Positions 27,276 to 36,367 of a stretch of DNA of 64,000 bases are shown here, piece after piece (the stretch's first letter is position 1; every line of letters starts with the position of its first letter). Source of the stretch: Bacteroidetes bacterium UBA2664. Lineage in GTDB: Bacteria; Bacteroidota; Rhodothermia; Balneolales; Balneolaceae. The notes beneath the pieces are model-generated. The model was given only the letters and a program-made list of their open reading frames with translations, was not told where the DNA came from and made no database searches. The translations under genes were made by a program, and so were the position numbers. The stretch lies in NCBI GenBank assembly GCA_002359315.1, contig DEMS01000013.1, positions 1 through 64,000 of the forward strand, written 5' to 3'.

Positions 27276-27542
27276 ATGTTAAATATTAAAATTGTAAGCT
27301 GGGCGGCAGGTACTTTTACAGCAGTCAGTTTTATTTTCTGCGTTATTTATGGTTTAGTAACACCTGAAAGCGTTCACATGCATCAGTTCCTGGAAATTGT
27401 ATTACCCGCCTTCGAATGGATTTCGGTCGGTAGTTTTTTCCTCGGACTTATCGAGAGTTTTGCCTGGGGCGCGTACATCGGGCTGGTTTATGTACCCATT
27501 TATAACTTTTTCTACAAACGATGGGGACTGAAAACCGACTGA
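27276..27542 (+). CDS. DUF5676-like membrane protein
   Basis: 88 residues with two transmembrane helices (FTAVSFIFCVIYGLV and SFAWGAYIGLVYVPIYNFF). The pattern matches DUF5676, small membrane proteins typical of heavy-metal islands, function unknown. Good spacing from AAAAGGTG to the ATG. Co-oriented with nhaA and the next gene. Confidence 0.7.
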   Translation: MLNIKIVSWAAGTFTAVSFIFCVIYGLVTPESVHMHQFLEIVLPAFEWISVGSFFLGLIESFAWGAYIGLVYVPIYNFFYKRWGLKTD

Positions 27543-27590
27543 GGCATTCTCTATTCATTTGAATACACCAGGCTGTCATAAAAATATTCA

Positions 27591-30020
27591 ATGAATAATT
27601 TTACACCTGAGATACCGGAAAAACCCGGAATGGATTCCCTCCGTTTGACGCGCACCCTCTGTTCGCTGGCGCTGATATCGTTCGGCATGATACTATATGA
27701 GATTGTGTTGACGCGCATATTTGCGGTCATCCTGAGCTATCATTACGTGTTCGCCGTTTTGTCTCTTGCCATGCTTGGGTTGGGTATGGGTGGGCTGCTG
27801 CTGAAAAAAGGCGGGGAAATCTGGCCCTCCATCAGTACAAACAAGCTCATCCTTTCTACGGCCCTTGCTGCCGGTATAATTACCGCTCTAATCCTTTACC
27901 TCACACAGGCAGCCTCCCCTTCATGGAGTACACCAATCACCTACATCGTCTTATTCCTTCCGGTACTACCCTTCCTGTTTTTCGGTATGGCTATCGCCTC
28001 TTTTTTTCAACAAGCCCCGGAGCGGAGTTCACTGTTGTATGGTTTTGACATTGCCGGTGGTGCCTTAGCTGCCCTGCTGGCAGTTCCTCTCCTAAATTCT
28101 GTTCCGGCAACCACAGCGGCCTTCATTGTTGTATTTGTGTTAGCGGCGGCTTCGATCATCCTGATGACAGCCGAATCGCTCAAATGGAGTACATCCATAC
28201 TATGGTTAAGTACCCTTTTTTTTGCGGCAGGCGGTATCTGGCTGGCCCCTCAAGGCATACTTCCCATCAAAAATAACCAAAGCAAGGACATCAACAGAAT
28301 ACTGTATGATGCTTCCGGTAGCGGCAGAGTTGTCGAAACGCGATGGAGCGCCTTCGGCCAAACAACTCTTGTTGAAAACGACCAATTACCCGATGAAAAA
28401 ATGATTTATGTTGATGGAGCTGCCGGTACATCCATGTTCAGTTTTCAGGCATTGTTAAATGATTCAACATTACAAAGTGATTTGACCTCCAACTTCGGGC
28501 AATTTTTTCCATTTTACTTTTTAAATGAGAATGAAAAAGACAGTGCTCTTATTATAGGCCCCGGTGGCGGCCGGGACGTGTTAGTAGCTCTTTTCGGGGG
28601 CGTATCATCTATCACTGCTGTTGAAGTAAACCCGGACTTGGTGCAAATAGTCAAAGATTATGAGGATTTCAATGGCGGTTTATATACAAAACTGCCCAAT
28701 GTTGAAATAGTAGTAGTTGAAGGGCGCAGTTTTATCCGAAATACTTCTGAAAAATATGATCTCCTCATGTTGGCTCTGCCGGTAACCAAAAGCAGCCGAA
28801 GCATCGACGGCTATGCTTTAACCGAAAACTACCTGTTTACCGTAGAGGCTTTCAGCGACTACCTGGATCGGCTTACTCCCGAGGGCAGAATTATTTTTGT
28901 TACACATGGTAATGCCGAACTCTACCGGCTGTTAGGGCTGGCACTGAAAGCTTTTGAAAAAAGAGGGATTCCCAACCAGCAAGCGATGAATCATCTCTAC
29001 TCGGTTTCCAAACATAATATGCCTGCCTTAGTAGTTAAAAAAACACCTTTTGAAGGCAAAGACATGCAGGAAAGGCACGCTGCCCTGCATCAGTTGGGAT
29101 ATGATCAGGGTGACTATTTTGTACCCTTTCAGGAACAAGCCTCCTATTTGTTACCTGTTCCGAATGATTCAACTTCCACCATAGAATGGAGCATGTTTGA
29201 TCAAAACCTATATGATCTTTCTGACGGAACTATGACTATGGAGAATTTTGCTAAAAAATTTCCCCTCAATATATCTCCGGTTTATGATGATAATCCTTTC
29301 TTCTATAATTTTGATAAGACCTTACCCTCTCCCTTCCGCCAGCTCTACGGGTTGCTTGTACTTGGGCTTGGGGTGGTAGTGATGATGGTATCAGTCAAAA
29401 AATCTCCGGATCAGGTAAAAATCGGGTTTGTCAAGCCGTTTGCCCGCCATAAGAAAATGAAGTGGTTCCTATTGGTGTTTCTGTTGCTTGGAGTAGGGTT
29501 CATGATGCTGGAAATTGCTCTTTTCCAAAAATTGTCGTTATATCTCGGCAATCCCGTCTCAGCCACTTCTGTACTATTATTTTCACTACTACTCGGAGTT
29601 GGTGTAGGAAGCTTAAGTAGTGCATGGATAACTGATCGTCTTTCACTCGCCGTTATTTTCAGCACCATCGCTGTGTTTTTCCTTAGCCTGACCTATAACT
29701 TTTTCCTTGACAAATTTCTTGCGTCGGCGGCCTCAGTGCCATTGCAGGCTGGCTTACTCACCGGATCTATTGGTTTTGCCATGGGCTTCCCCTTTCCGCT
29801 AACCCTGAGAATGATGAATAACCATGGACTGGAGAAATTTACTGCGGCGATGTGGGGTGCCAACGGGTTGGCTTCGGTCGCAGGAGCTGTCACAGCGATG
29901 ATCATTGGCATTGAATGGGGTTTTACAGAAGTCTTAATTGCAGGTGGAGGACTTTATCTATTTGCCTCTCTGCTTTTTTACTACATACCAGCATCAGGCT
30001 CACCTTTCAGGTCTAAATAA
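27591..30020 (+). CDS. Membrane-embedded spermidine synthase-like protein
   Basis: 809 residues. An N-terminal block of about six transmembrane helices (residues ~20-215), a soluble Rossmann domain with IGPGGGRDVLVALFGG (near 325) and AVEVNPDL typical of polyamine aminopropyltransferases, and a C-terminal block of about six helices (~585-800). The second acidic residues needed for putrescine binding are not obvious, so the activity may not be spermidine synthesis. Such fusions are widespread but uncharacterised. Ends the box-E group, 90 nt before box G is reached. Confidence 0.75.
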   Translation: MNNFTPEIPEKPGMDSLRLTRTLCSLALISFGMILYEIVLTRIFAVILSYHYVFAVLSLAMLGLGMGGLLLKKGGEIWPSISTNKLILSTALAAGIITALILYLTQAASPSWSTPITYIVLFLPVLPFLFFGMAIASFFQQAPERSSLLYGFDIAGGALAALLAVPLLNSVPATTAAFIVVFVLAAASIILMTAESLKWSTSILWLSTLFFAAGGIWLAPQGILPIKNNQSKDINRILYDASGSGRVVETRWSAFGQTTLVENDQLPDEKMIYVDGAAGTSMFSFQALLNDSTLQSDLTSNFGQFFPFYFLNENEKDSALIIGPGGGRDVLVALFGGVSSITAVEVNPDLVQIVKDYEDFNGGLYTKLPNVEIVVVEGRSFIRNTSEKYDLLMLALPVTKSSRSIDGYALTENYLFTVEAFSDYLDRLTPEGRIIFVTHGNAELYRLLGLALKAFEKRGIPNQQAMNHLYSVSKHNMPALVVKKTPFEGKDMQERHAALHQLGYDQGDYFVPFQEQASYLLPVPNDSTSTIEWSMFDQNLYDLSDGTMTMENFAKKFPLNISPVYDDNPFFYNFDKTLPSPFRQLYGLLVLGLGVVVMMVSVKKSPDQVKIGFVKPFARHKKMKWFLLVFLLLGVGFMMLEIALFQKLSLYLGNPVSATSVLLFSLLLGVGVGSLSSAWITDRLSLAVIFSTIAVFFLSLTYNFFLDKFLASAASVPLQAGLLTGSIGFAMGFPFPLTLRMMNNHGLEKFTAAMWGANGLASVAGAVTAMIIGIEWGFTEVLIAGGGLYLFASLLFYYIPASGSPFRSK

Positions 30021-30076
30021 AAAACCATCTTTCTCAGTATATCAATCTAAATATTAATTTCAGATTCTTTAGCTCA

Positions 30077-30112
30077 TTTAAGGTTGTGTTAAGGTAGTAG
30101 GTATTATCATTG
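30077..30112 (+). promoter_or_regulatory. Tandem TTTAAGS box G and -7 element
   Basis: TTTAAGG at 30077-30083 and GTTAAGG at 30088-30094 (11-bp period), then TATCATTG at 30105-30112, a good TAnnTTTG match. Drives copA; places the expected transcript start near 30119. Confidence 0.75.
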
Positions 30113-30175
30113 GGTAGAAACTTGAAAAAGAGGCTTGATGAAAAAGTCGAATTAAAACCTATAACGGAGAAACCA

Positions 30176-32881
30176 ATGGCTAAGGATGTTGTATGCGGAA
30201 TGGAAGTTGATAATGATTCTCCATATCAAAGTACCTATAAGGATAAGACCTTTAAATTCTGCTCGGAAAACTGCAAAACAAAATTTGATGAGAATCCAGA
30301 AAAGTATGTTGCCAGGCATCAGGATTCTCCGGCTACCTACCAAATAACGACAAATGGTATTGAAAAAATTCAATTGCCTATTGTAGATATGCATTGTGCT
30401 TCCTGTGCCACAACCATTGAAAAAGAACTCCGGAAATTGCCGGGCATTAAGAAAGCAGTCGTTAATGGTGCTACCGAAAACGCCTATGTTGAATATGAAG
30501 GTTCTGAGGTTTCTGTTTCGAAAATAATTGATTCTATAAAAAAATCAGGTTATAGAACCGGGTATGCGAAGTTACGGCTTCATATTTCCGGAATGCACTG
30601 CAATTCATGTGTGTCGCAAATTGAAGAGGAACTTGAAGGTACTTCGGGCATACTCAGTGCGAGCATAGACCTTGGGACTGAGGCAGCCCTTGTAAAATAT
30701 ATCCCCTCAAAAGTTGATTATCCTGCTCTTAAAAACATCATTGAACGGATGGGATATCAGGTATCAGAAATTTCCCATAAATATGATGAGAACGGGAGTG
30801 ATACCCAAAACACCGCAGAGGGAAATCAGGGTAGTAGTGACCCTGTAGATGAAAATGAACAGGCACGGAATAGAGAATATAAATCATTGATGTGGAAATT
30901 CATCTTTTCAGCGGTTATCTCTATTCCGGTAATGATTTTCAGCTATCCTGATTTCCTTGGACTTCCAGACCAGTTCCAACGGGGTACCGACCTGCTGTAC
31001 TGGATTTGGTTCTCCATGGGTGTGGTAACGTTGCCGGTAATGTTTTGGGCAGGCTCACATTTCTATACCGGAGCTTGGGCAGCTTTTAAAAACCGGTCGG
31101 CCAATATGCATACCCTCATTGCAGTGGGTATTACGGCAGCTTGGCTGTACTCTACGGTAGCTGTATTATTCCCGGAAATCTTTCCAAATGAAGCATTGGC
31201 TGAAGTATTTTATGATGTTACCGCTGTTGTAGTTGCTTTAGTTAATCTGGGCTTAGCTCTTGAGATTAAAGCAAAAGGTCGGAGTTCGGAGGCTATTAAA
31301 AAACTAATGGGCCTACAAGCTAAAACAGCCCGTGTAGTACGTGATGGGAAGGAACAAGATATACCCGTTGAAGAAGTAGTATTAGACGATATTATTGTGG
31401 TTCGCCCCGGAGAGAAAATACCGGTTGACGGGGAAATCGTGGAAGGCTCTTCGGCTATTGACGAATCGATGATCACCGGGGAATCCATCCCGGTTGAAAA
31501 ACATAAGGGTGATGAGGTGATTGGCGCCACCATCAATAAAACGGGTTCATTTAAATTCCAGGCCACCAAAGTAGGCAAAGACACGGCACTTGCACAGATC
31601 GTACAAATGGTCGAGGAAGCCCAGAGTTCCAAAACACCCATCCAGCGTGTAGTGGATAAAGTTTCAGGTTATTTTGTCCCTGCTGTCATTATCCTGGCTA
31701 TCGCTGCTTTCGTTGTCTGGTATCTTATAGGGCCTGCCCCGGCACTAATTTACGCTTTGGTTGTTGCCGTTACGGTACTGATCATTGCATGCCCCTGCGC
31801 TCTGGGCTTAGCAACTCCAATTTCATTAATGGTAGGTGTAGGCAAAGGAGCTGAAAATGGTATCCTGATCCGCAGCGGAGAAGCGCTGGAGACCGCACAG
31901 AAACTTGATACCATTGTCTTAGATAAAACGGGTACCATTACAGAAGGACAACCCAAGCTGACCGACATTGTTACCGCAAACGGCTTTAGCGAGGATGAGA
32001 TTCTGAATATGAGTGCCAGCGTGGAACGCGCTTCCGAACACCCGCTGGGGGAAGCCATCATAAAAGGAGCAGAAGAACGAGAACTTACTCTTCTGAACCC
32101 CATAAATTTTAACGCCGTGCCCGGTCACGGTGTAGAAGCCGAAGTGGACGGACGAAAGGTACTTCTCGGAAATGTTAAAATGATGAGAGATAACGGCATC
32201 GATACAGGCAATTTACTGGATCAAAGCACCAAACTGGCCGATGAAGGTAAAACTCCAATGTTTGTTGCAATAGGCGGAAAAGCTGCCGGAATCGTGGCCG
32301 TAGCCGACACCGTAAAAACCGATTCCAAAGAAGCTATAGCTCAACTTAAGAACATGGGACTGGAGGTCGTCATGATAACCGGCGACAACCAGCGAACCGC
32401 TGATGCCATTGCACGCCAAGTGGGTGTGGATCGCGTTATGGCCGAAGTGCTGCCCGAAGATAAAGCCCTGAATGTGCAAAAACTCCAAAATGAAGGTAAA
32501 CGAGTAGCAATGGTAGGCGACGGCATCAATGATGCACCAGCGCTGGCCCAGGCCGACATAGGGCTGGCTATCGGCACCGGAACGGATGTAGCCATCGAAG
32601 CCTCCGACATCACCCTGATCAAAGGCAGCCTGAAAGGTGTGGTATTGGCGATCCAGCTTTCCAAGGCGACGATGAGAAATATCAAACAGAACCTGTTCGG
32701 AGCCTTTGCCTATAACACGGCCGGTTTGCCGGTTGCCGCAGGGTTGTTGTATCCGTTCTTTGGTATCCTGCTTTCGCCACTGATTGCCGCTGCCGCCATG
32801 GCTTTTAGTTCTGTAACAGTTGTTACCAATGCTAATCGGCTGCGCAAGTTCCAACCAAAATTTTCAAAAGCTAATAAATAA
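30176..32881 (+). CDS. copA: Cu+-exporting P-type ATPase with YHS domain (CopA/P1B-1)
   Basis: 901 residues from the ATG at 30176 (GGAG seven nt upstream). Order: N-terminal YHS/TRASH metal-binding domain (VVCGMEVD ... FCSENC, 1-50), two HMA domains with MHCASC (Cys74/77) and MHCNSC (Cys142/145), eight membrane helices, transmembrane CPC in IACPCALGL (~538) and DKTGT (~582), then GDGINDAPAL. A TTG 22 codons upstream (30110) keeps the frame but lies within the -7 promoter element, so it is rejected. CPC makes this the Cu(I)-efflux class, complementary to the CPH pump at 11.7 kb. Confidence 0.94.
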   Translation: MAKDVVCGMEVDNDSPYQSTYKDKTFKFCSENCKTKFDENPEKYVARHQDSPATYQITTNGIEKIQLPIVDMHCASCATTIEKELRKLPGIKKAVVNGATENAYVEYEGSEVSVSKIIDSIKKSGYRTGYAKLRLHISGMHCNSCVSQIEEELEGTSGILSASIDLGTEAALVKYIPSKVDYPALKNIIERMGYQVSEISHKYDENGSDTQNTAEGNQGSSDPVDENEQARNREYKSLMWKFIFSAVISIPVMIFSYPDFLGLPDQFQRGTDLLYWIWFSMGVVTLPVMFWAGSHFYTGAWAAFKNRSANMHTLIAVGITAAWLYSTVAVLFPEIFPNEALAEVFYDVTAVVVALVNLGLALEIKAKGRSSEAIKKLMGLQAKTARVVRDGKEQDIPVEEVVLDDIIVVRPGEKIPVDGEIVEGSSAIDESMITGESIPVEKHKGDEVIGATINKTGSFKFQATKVGKDTALAQIVQMVEEAQSSKTPIQRVVDKVSGYFVPAVIILAIAAFVVWYLIGPAPALIYALVVAVTVLIIACPCALGLATPISLMVGVGKGAENGILIRSGEALETAQKLDTIVLDKTGTITEGQPKLTDIVTANGFSEDEILNMSASVERASEHPLGEAIIKGAEERELTLLNPINFNAVPGHGVEAEVDGRKVLLGNVKMMRDNGIDTGNLLDQSTKLADEGKTPMFVAIGGKAAGIVAVADTVKTDSKEAIAQLKNMGLEVVMITGDNQRTADAIARQVGVDRVMAEVLPEDKALNVQKLQNEGKRVAMVGDGINDAPALAQADIGLAIGTGTDVAIEASDITLIKGSLKGVVLAIQLSKATMRNIKQNLFGAFAYNTAGLPVAAGLLYPFFGILLSPLIAAAAMAFSSVTVVTNANRLRKFQPKFSKANK

Positions 32882-32899
32882 ACTTAAAAGGAGATTATC

Positions 32900-33277
32900 A
32901 TGACACTTGATGAAATTTTTGTACTAATCGGTGGAATCCTGCTTATCGCGCTTGTCGCGTGGTATTTCTGGTTTTCCAGCTCGGAGGGCACCCGTGTTCA
33001 AAGCGGTACAGGTGGGCTACAGGAAGCCCTGATTAAAGTAAAGGGAGGATATAGTCCCAATGTTATTGTAGTAGATGCCGGTAAGCCGGTGAGGTTGAAT
33101 TTCCTTCGCGAAGAGACGGCCGCCTGCTCCGAGCAGGTGATCTTTCCGGACTTCGGAAAGCAGGCTACGCTAACCCCGCATAAAACCATTTCTGTGGAAT
33201 TTATCCCCGATACACCTGGCGAATACGAATTTCAATGTGCGATGGGTATGCTGCGAGGCAAACTGATCGTTGAATAA
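32900..33277 (+). CDS. Membrane-anchored cupredoxin-like protein
   Basis: 125 residues. N-terminal helix (FVLIGGILLIALVAWYFWF), then a single cupredoxin fold: NVIVVDAGKPVRLNF, CSEQVIFPDFG and the closing FQCAMGMLRGKLIVE. Potential copper ligands are the Cys in AACSEQV and the Cys/Met pair in QCAMGM; the usual His is replaced, as in this small anchored subfamily. Likely faces the periplasm and passes copper to or from CopA; it follows copA by 18 nt with AAAAGGAG before the ATG. Confidence 0.85.
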   Translation: MTLDEIFVLIGGILLIALVAWYFWFSSSEGTRVQSGTGGLQEALIKVKGGYSPNVIVVDAGKPVRLNFLREETAACSEQVIFPDFGKQATLTPHKTISVEFIPDTPGEYEFQCAMGMLRGKLIVE

Positions 33278-33312
33278 ATCTATAAATCACAACCAATAAC
33301 ATGGAGGATACC

Positions 33313-33498
33313 ATGAAAGCACAAAACATCTGCCCTGTAATGGGACACGAAATCGAAGACACATCAACCGCACCCAGCAGTGAGTACATGGGAACAACCT
33401 ATTATTTCTGCTGCGAAGACTGCAAAGCATCGTTTGATGAAAATCCGGCAAATTATGCCGGAAACACCGGTGGCCACCATAGCCATCATCATCACTAA
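33313..33498 (+). CDS. YHS/TRASH-type mini-protein with His tail (1 of 3)
   Basis: 61 residues. CPVMGHEIED at the N-terminus and YYFCCEDCKASFDENPANY form a YHS/TRASH-like metal site (Cys, Cys-x2-Cys), ending in a GHHSHHHH tail. GGAGG at 33303-33307 is five nt before this ATG; the ATG at 33301 overlaps it and is not used. Resembles the N-terminal domain of the neighbouring CopA, so it is plausibly a soluble copper shuttle for it. Confidence 0.78.
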   Translation: MKAQNICPVMGHEIEDTSTAPSSEYMGTTYYFCCEDCKASFDENPANYAGNTGGHHSHHHH

Positions 33499-33524
33499 AT
33501 AGTTTAATCACCCCTGCCTTTGAG

Positions 33525-33545
33525 ACTGCCAGGTCGGTAGTTTTT
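33525..33545 (+). terminator. Terminator or attenuator between YHS genes
   Basis: ACTGCC pairs with GGTAGT (one G-T) around AGGTC, followed by five T. Splits the copA-led operon from the next two YHS genes, or sets a lower expression for them. Confidence 0.6.
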
Positions 33546-33573
33546 GGGCGGGGGTTTAATTTCTACAATCAAT

Positions 33574-33777
33574 ATGGAACATCTTAATCTCAATAAAGAA
33601 TGTGTGGTAACCGGAAAAGAGGTCATAGATCCTCAAAACTCTCCCAAAAGTAGTGTCAATGGCAACACATGGGCGTTCTGCACAACTACTTGTAAAGAAA
33701 TTTTTGACCGGGACTTGGTTAAGTTTGCCGTTAAGCGCTATTCGACAAGTGGTCACTTCGGTCGTTCTTTACATTGA
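33574..33777 (+). CDS. YHS/TRASH-type mini-protein (2 of 3)
   Basis: 67 residues from MEHLNLNKECVVTGKEV. CVVTGKEV and WAFCTTTCKEIFDRDL repeat the layout of the flanking mini-proteins, with Cys in place and spacing kept. C-terminus is basic. A TTG-initiated extension (33544) lacks support. Probably cytosolic metal binder; related to but not identical with its two neighbours, so the tandem set has diverged. Confidence 0.65.
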   Translation: MEHLNLNKECVVTGKEVIDPQNSPKSSVNGNTWAFCTTTCKEIFDRDLVKFAVKRYSTSGHFGRSLH

Positions 33778-33808
33778 CTTTTAACATTTTAAAAATAAGA
33801 GGTTTGTT

Positions 33809-33985
33809 ATGTCACGTCATGTAATCTGTCCCGTAAGCGGGCTATCTGTAGAAAGCCCAGATGATTCTCAATATCTAGAATATGAAGGAATGCAGCTTTT
33901 CTTCTGCTGCATATCTTGTGAAGATAACTTCTTAAAAGATCCAGACTATTATCTGGCCGGCAATGGTAGCTACCATTTATCCTAA
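33809..33985 (+). CDS. YHS/TRASH-type mini-protein (3 of 3)
   Basis: 58 residues: MSRHVICPVSGLSVESPDD, then LFFCCISCEDNFLKDPDYYL, again Cys plus Cys-x2-Cys with the Asp-Pro-x-Tyr ending of YHS domains. AAGAGG precedes the ATG at suitable distance. Completes a row of three such genes behind copA, whose own N-terminus carries a fourth copy of the domain. Confidence 0.72.
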   Translation: MSRHVICPVSGLSVESPDDSQYLEYEGMQLFFCCISCEDNFLKDPDYYLAGNGSYHLS

Positions 33986-34106
33986 TATTTATACCCCGAA
34001 AACCCTATGCATGTAGCCCTGATCCGGCTGTGTGTATTTTATGACAATGATATACCGAATCAATAAAAATAATTTTGATAATTTTTTAACCTTATCGGAG
34101 GTTGGT

Positions 34107-35255
34107 ATGAAAAAGGAACACACACATATAATTGGGGCCGGCCCAGGGGGGCTTGTTGCGGCTATCAATTTAGCCCAGGCCGGATACCCGGTTACTGTTT
34201 ACGAAATGTACTATGAGGTCGGTAAACGCTTTAATCATGATTTCCAGGGCATCGAAAACTGGTCAACCGAAGAAGATGCACAAGAATTTTTAAAGCATAT
34301 AGGAATTTCCACAAATTTTCGTTTTGCACCATTTGGTAAGGGAGATTTCTTTAATCCTGCCAGCCAAAAATATAATTTTAAGATGTCACGTCCGCTCTTT
34401 TATTTGATTGAGCGAGGTTCTAACGAGTGGAGCCTGGATCAAGGGTTGAGGCGGCAAGCAGAAGAAGCAGGAGTTCATTTTGAATGGGGAACAAAAATAA
34501 CAAAGGTGCCTGAAAACGGCAGAGTAATAATAAGCACTGGCCCAAAAGGCGGTGATGCAATTGCGAAAGGAATCATTTTTTCTACAACACATAAAAATTA
34601 CTATGCGGCTTTCCTTGGAGATGATATTGCCCCACATGGTTATGCTTATTTATTGGTACATGAGGGTAATGCTACATTTGCGACTTGTTTGTTTGAAAAA
34701 TTCCCCAAGTCCCTCCATTATTTTGAAAAAGCTTTGGAAGTAATGAAAAAGCAGGTAAATATTGATATACAGGATTCAAAATATTTTGGTGGTTATGTCA
34801 ATTTCTCTCTAAATCAACCACTTACTAAACACAATCGCATCTATTATGTGGGAGAAAATGCTGGCTTTCAGGATGCTTTGTTTGGCTTCGGTATGCGCTA
34901 TGCCATGCACTCTGGATATCTGGCAGCCAAAAGCATCATTGAGCATCTTTCCTATCCTGACTTGTGCAAAGAGCATATCATTCCGAAAATGGAGGTGTCG
35001 TTGGCCAACCGCTGGTTGTTTACCCGCTTGGAAGACCTGGGATATACCATTATGCTCGACCGTCTGGCAGAAAAGGACGATATAATTCCTACCCTCCGAA
35101 CTCAGTATAACCCAAGCTGGTATAAAAAGATTGTTTTTCCGGTCGCCAACCGGGCTTTCAAAACCCGGCTGGAAGACAAACAGTGTATGCACGAAAACTG
35201 CTCATGCGTATGGTGTAAGCATGGAGAGCACGACTATGCCGAAGTAGAATGCTAA
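34107..35255 (+). CDS. FAD-dependent oxidoreductase with Cys-rich tail
   Basis: 382 residues. Dinucleotide-binding start HIIGAGPGGLVAAINLAQAG (7-26) and a later GENAGFQDALFGFGMRYA (near 275) place it with geranylgeranyl-reductase/amine-oxidase-like flavoproteins. The C-terminus ends MHENCSCVWCKHGEH...EC, a Cys/His cluster that could bind metal. The ATG at 34107 follows GGAGG; an upstream start at 34032 is unlikely. The substrate is not predictable. Between the YHS genes and lgt. Confidence 0.75.
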   Translation: MKKEHTHIIGAGPGGLVAAINLAQAGYPVTVYEMYYEVGKRFNHDFQGIENWSTEEDAQEFLKHIGISTNFRFAPFGKGDFFNPASQKYNFKMSRPLFYLIERGSNEWSLDQGLRRQAEEAGVHFEWGTKITKVPENGRVIISTGPKGGDAIAKGIIFSTTHKNYYAAFLGDDIAPHGYAYLLVHEGNATFATCLFEKFPKSLHYFEKALEVMKKQVNIDIQDSKYFGGYVNFSLNQPLTKHNRIYYVGENAGFQDALFGFGMRYAMHSGYLAAKSIIEHLSYPDLCKEHIIPKMEVSLANRWLFTRLEDLGYTIMLDRLAEKDDIIPTLRTQYNPSWYKKIVFPVANRAFKTRLEDKQCMHENCSCVWCKHGEHDYAEVEC

Positions 35256-35279
35256 CATTAACCTCATTTTTTAAAAACT

Positions 35280-36071
35280 ATGCAACCCATTCTTTTTGAA
35301 CTCGGCCCGTTTACCATTCATACGGTTAGCCTGTTTCACACTGGTGGCATTCTTATAGGAATATGGTGGCTTTATCGTCAGGCCATAAAAAACCGCGTCG
35401 ACCCTCAAAAAATAATGGATCTGGCTGTCATCGTCGTCCTCTGGGCCATTATTGGTGCGCGACTTTTCTCTATCCTGTTCGATGGCAGCCTGCAGTGGTA
35501 CCTGCAAAATCCATTGAAAATTCTGATGCTCTGGAATGGAGGCTTTACGTTCTATGGAGGTTTCTTGTTCGGACTAGGAGCCGGGATTTGGTATGTACGA
35601 AAACATGATCTGGACTTATGGCAAATTAGCGATATGGCAGCGCCCGGCCTGGCGCTGGGCATCGCCTTTGGACGACTGGGCTGCTTCTTTTCGGGAGACA
35701 GTTTCGGCAAACCGACGGATCTTCCCTGGGCGGTTACCTTTACTGATTCAATGTCGATGGCCCCAACGGGTATCCCACTGCACCCCACCCAAATCTATTC
35801 CACGCTTGTCCTATTGGTAGTATTTGGCATTTTGCTTTGGTGGCAAAAACAGCAGCGTTTTAAAGGAGAAATCTTCCTGGTTTTTATTATGCTTTATTCT
35901 GTCGCACGGTCTTTTGTAGAAATTTTTAGAAATGATCCCCGGGGCGTTTATCTTGACGGCTTAATTTCTACCTCACAGATTATCAGCTTATTAGTGATAA
36001 TACCAGCCCTGTGGCTGTATTTTACGAAACTTCGTCAAAACAGGCGTTTAAAAGTTGAACCTTCACAGTAA
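35280..36071 (+). CDS. lgt: Prolipoprotein diacylglyceryl transferase
   Basis: 263 residues, seven membrane helices. WNGGFTFYGGFLFG and the catalytic signature GRLGCFFSGDSFGKPT followed by HPTQIY are typical of Lgt. Transfers diacylglycerol to the lipobox Cys of lipoprotein precursors; the cytochrome c lipoprotein at 56.3 kb is a possible client. In a metal island it is probably an accessory copy of an essential gene, which would need genome-level confirmation. Confidence 0.92.
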   Translation: MQPILFELGPFTIHTVSLFHTGGILIGIWWLYRQAIKNRVDPQKIMDLAVIVVLWAIIGARLFSILFDGSLQWYLQNPLKILMLWNGGFTFYGGFLFGLGAGIWYVRKHDLDLWQISDMAAPGLALGIAFGRLGCFFSGDSFGKPTDLPWAVTFTDSMSMAPTGIPLHPTQIYSTLVLLVVFGILLWWQKQQRFKGEIFLVFIMLYSVARSFVEIFRNDPRGVYLDGLISTSQIISLLVIIPALWLYFTKLRQNRRLKVEPSQ

Positions 36072-36114
36072 TATAAATTTAACACTGATTATTTTTAAAC
36101 AACTCTGATCTGAT

Positions 36115-36276
36115 ATGTTAACCTTACTCTGGTCTATACTAACATTCATTTTCTTGTATTTTATATATCACAGGTTTAATAAACTCAAAAATCCTGTTTC
36201 TGAGATGTGGCAATACTCGAAATACAGCAGGCGAAATTTTGATTATCAACCAAATACAGCATTTGCTGAATTGTAA
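36115..36276 (+). CDS. Small membrane protein, 53 aa
   Basis: Frame starts MLTLLWSILTFIFLYFIYHR (one transmembrane helix), then a polar Tyr/Asn-rich tail. No family recognised. It is 44 nt after lgt and 92 nt before the complex-I-like operon, so could belong to either transcript. Weak ribosome-binding site. Confidence 0.45.
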   Translation: MLTLLWSILTFIFLYFIYHRFNKLKNPVSEMWQYSKYSRRNFDYQPNTAFAEL

Positions 36277-36367
36277 GAGGCAGAATTTGAAATTATTGAA
36301 TGAATTTAGTTATTTGAATCAATTGAATATTATTGTGTTTATAAATTTATCATCATGACTAAGTAAT

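Noticed and set aside
30110..30175. TTG-initiated 22-residue extension of CopA
   Set aside because: The TTG overlaps the predicted -7 promoter element, so it would precede the transcript start. The ATG at 30176 has GGAG upstream and begins the YHS domain.
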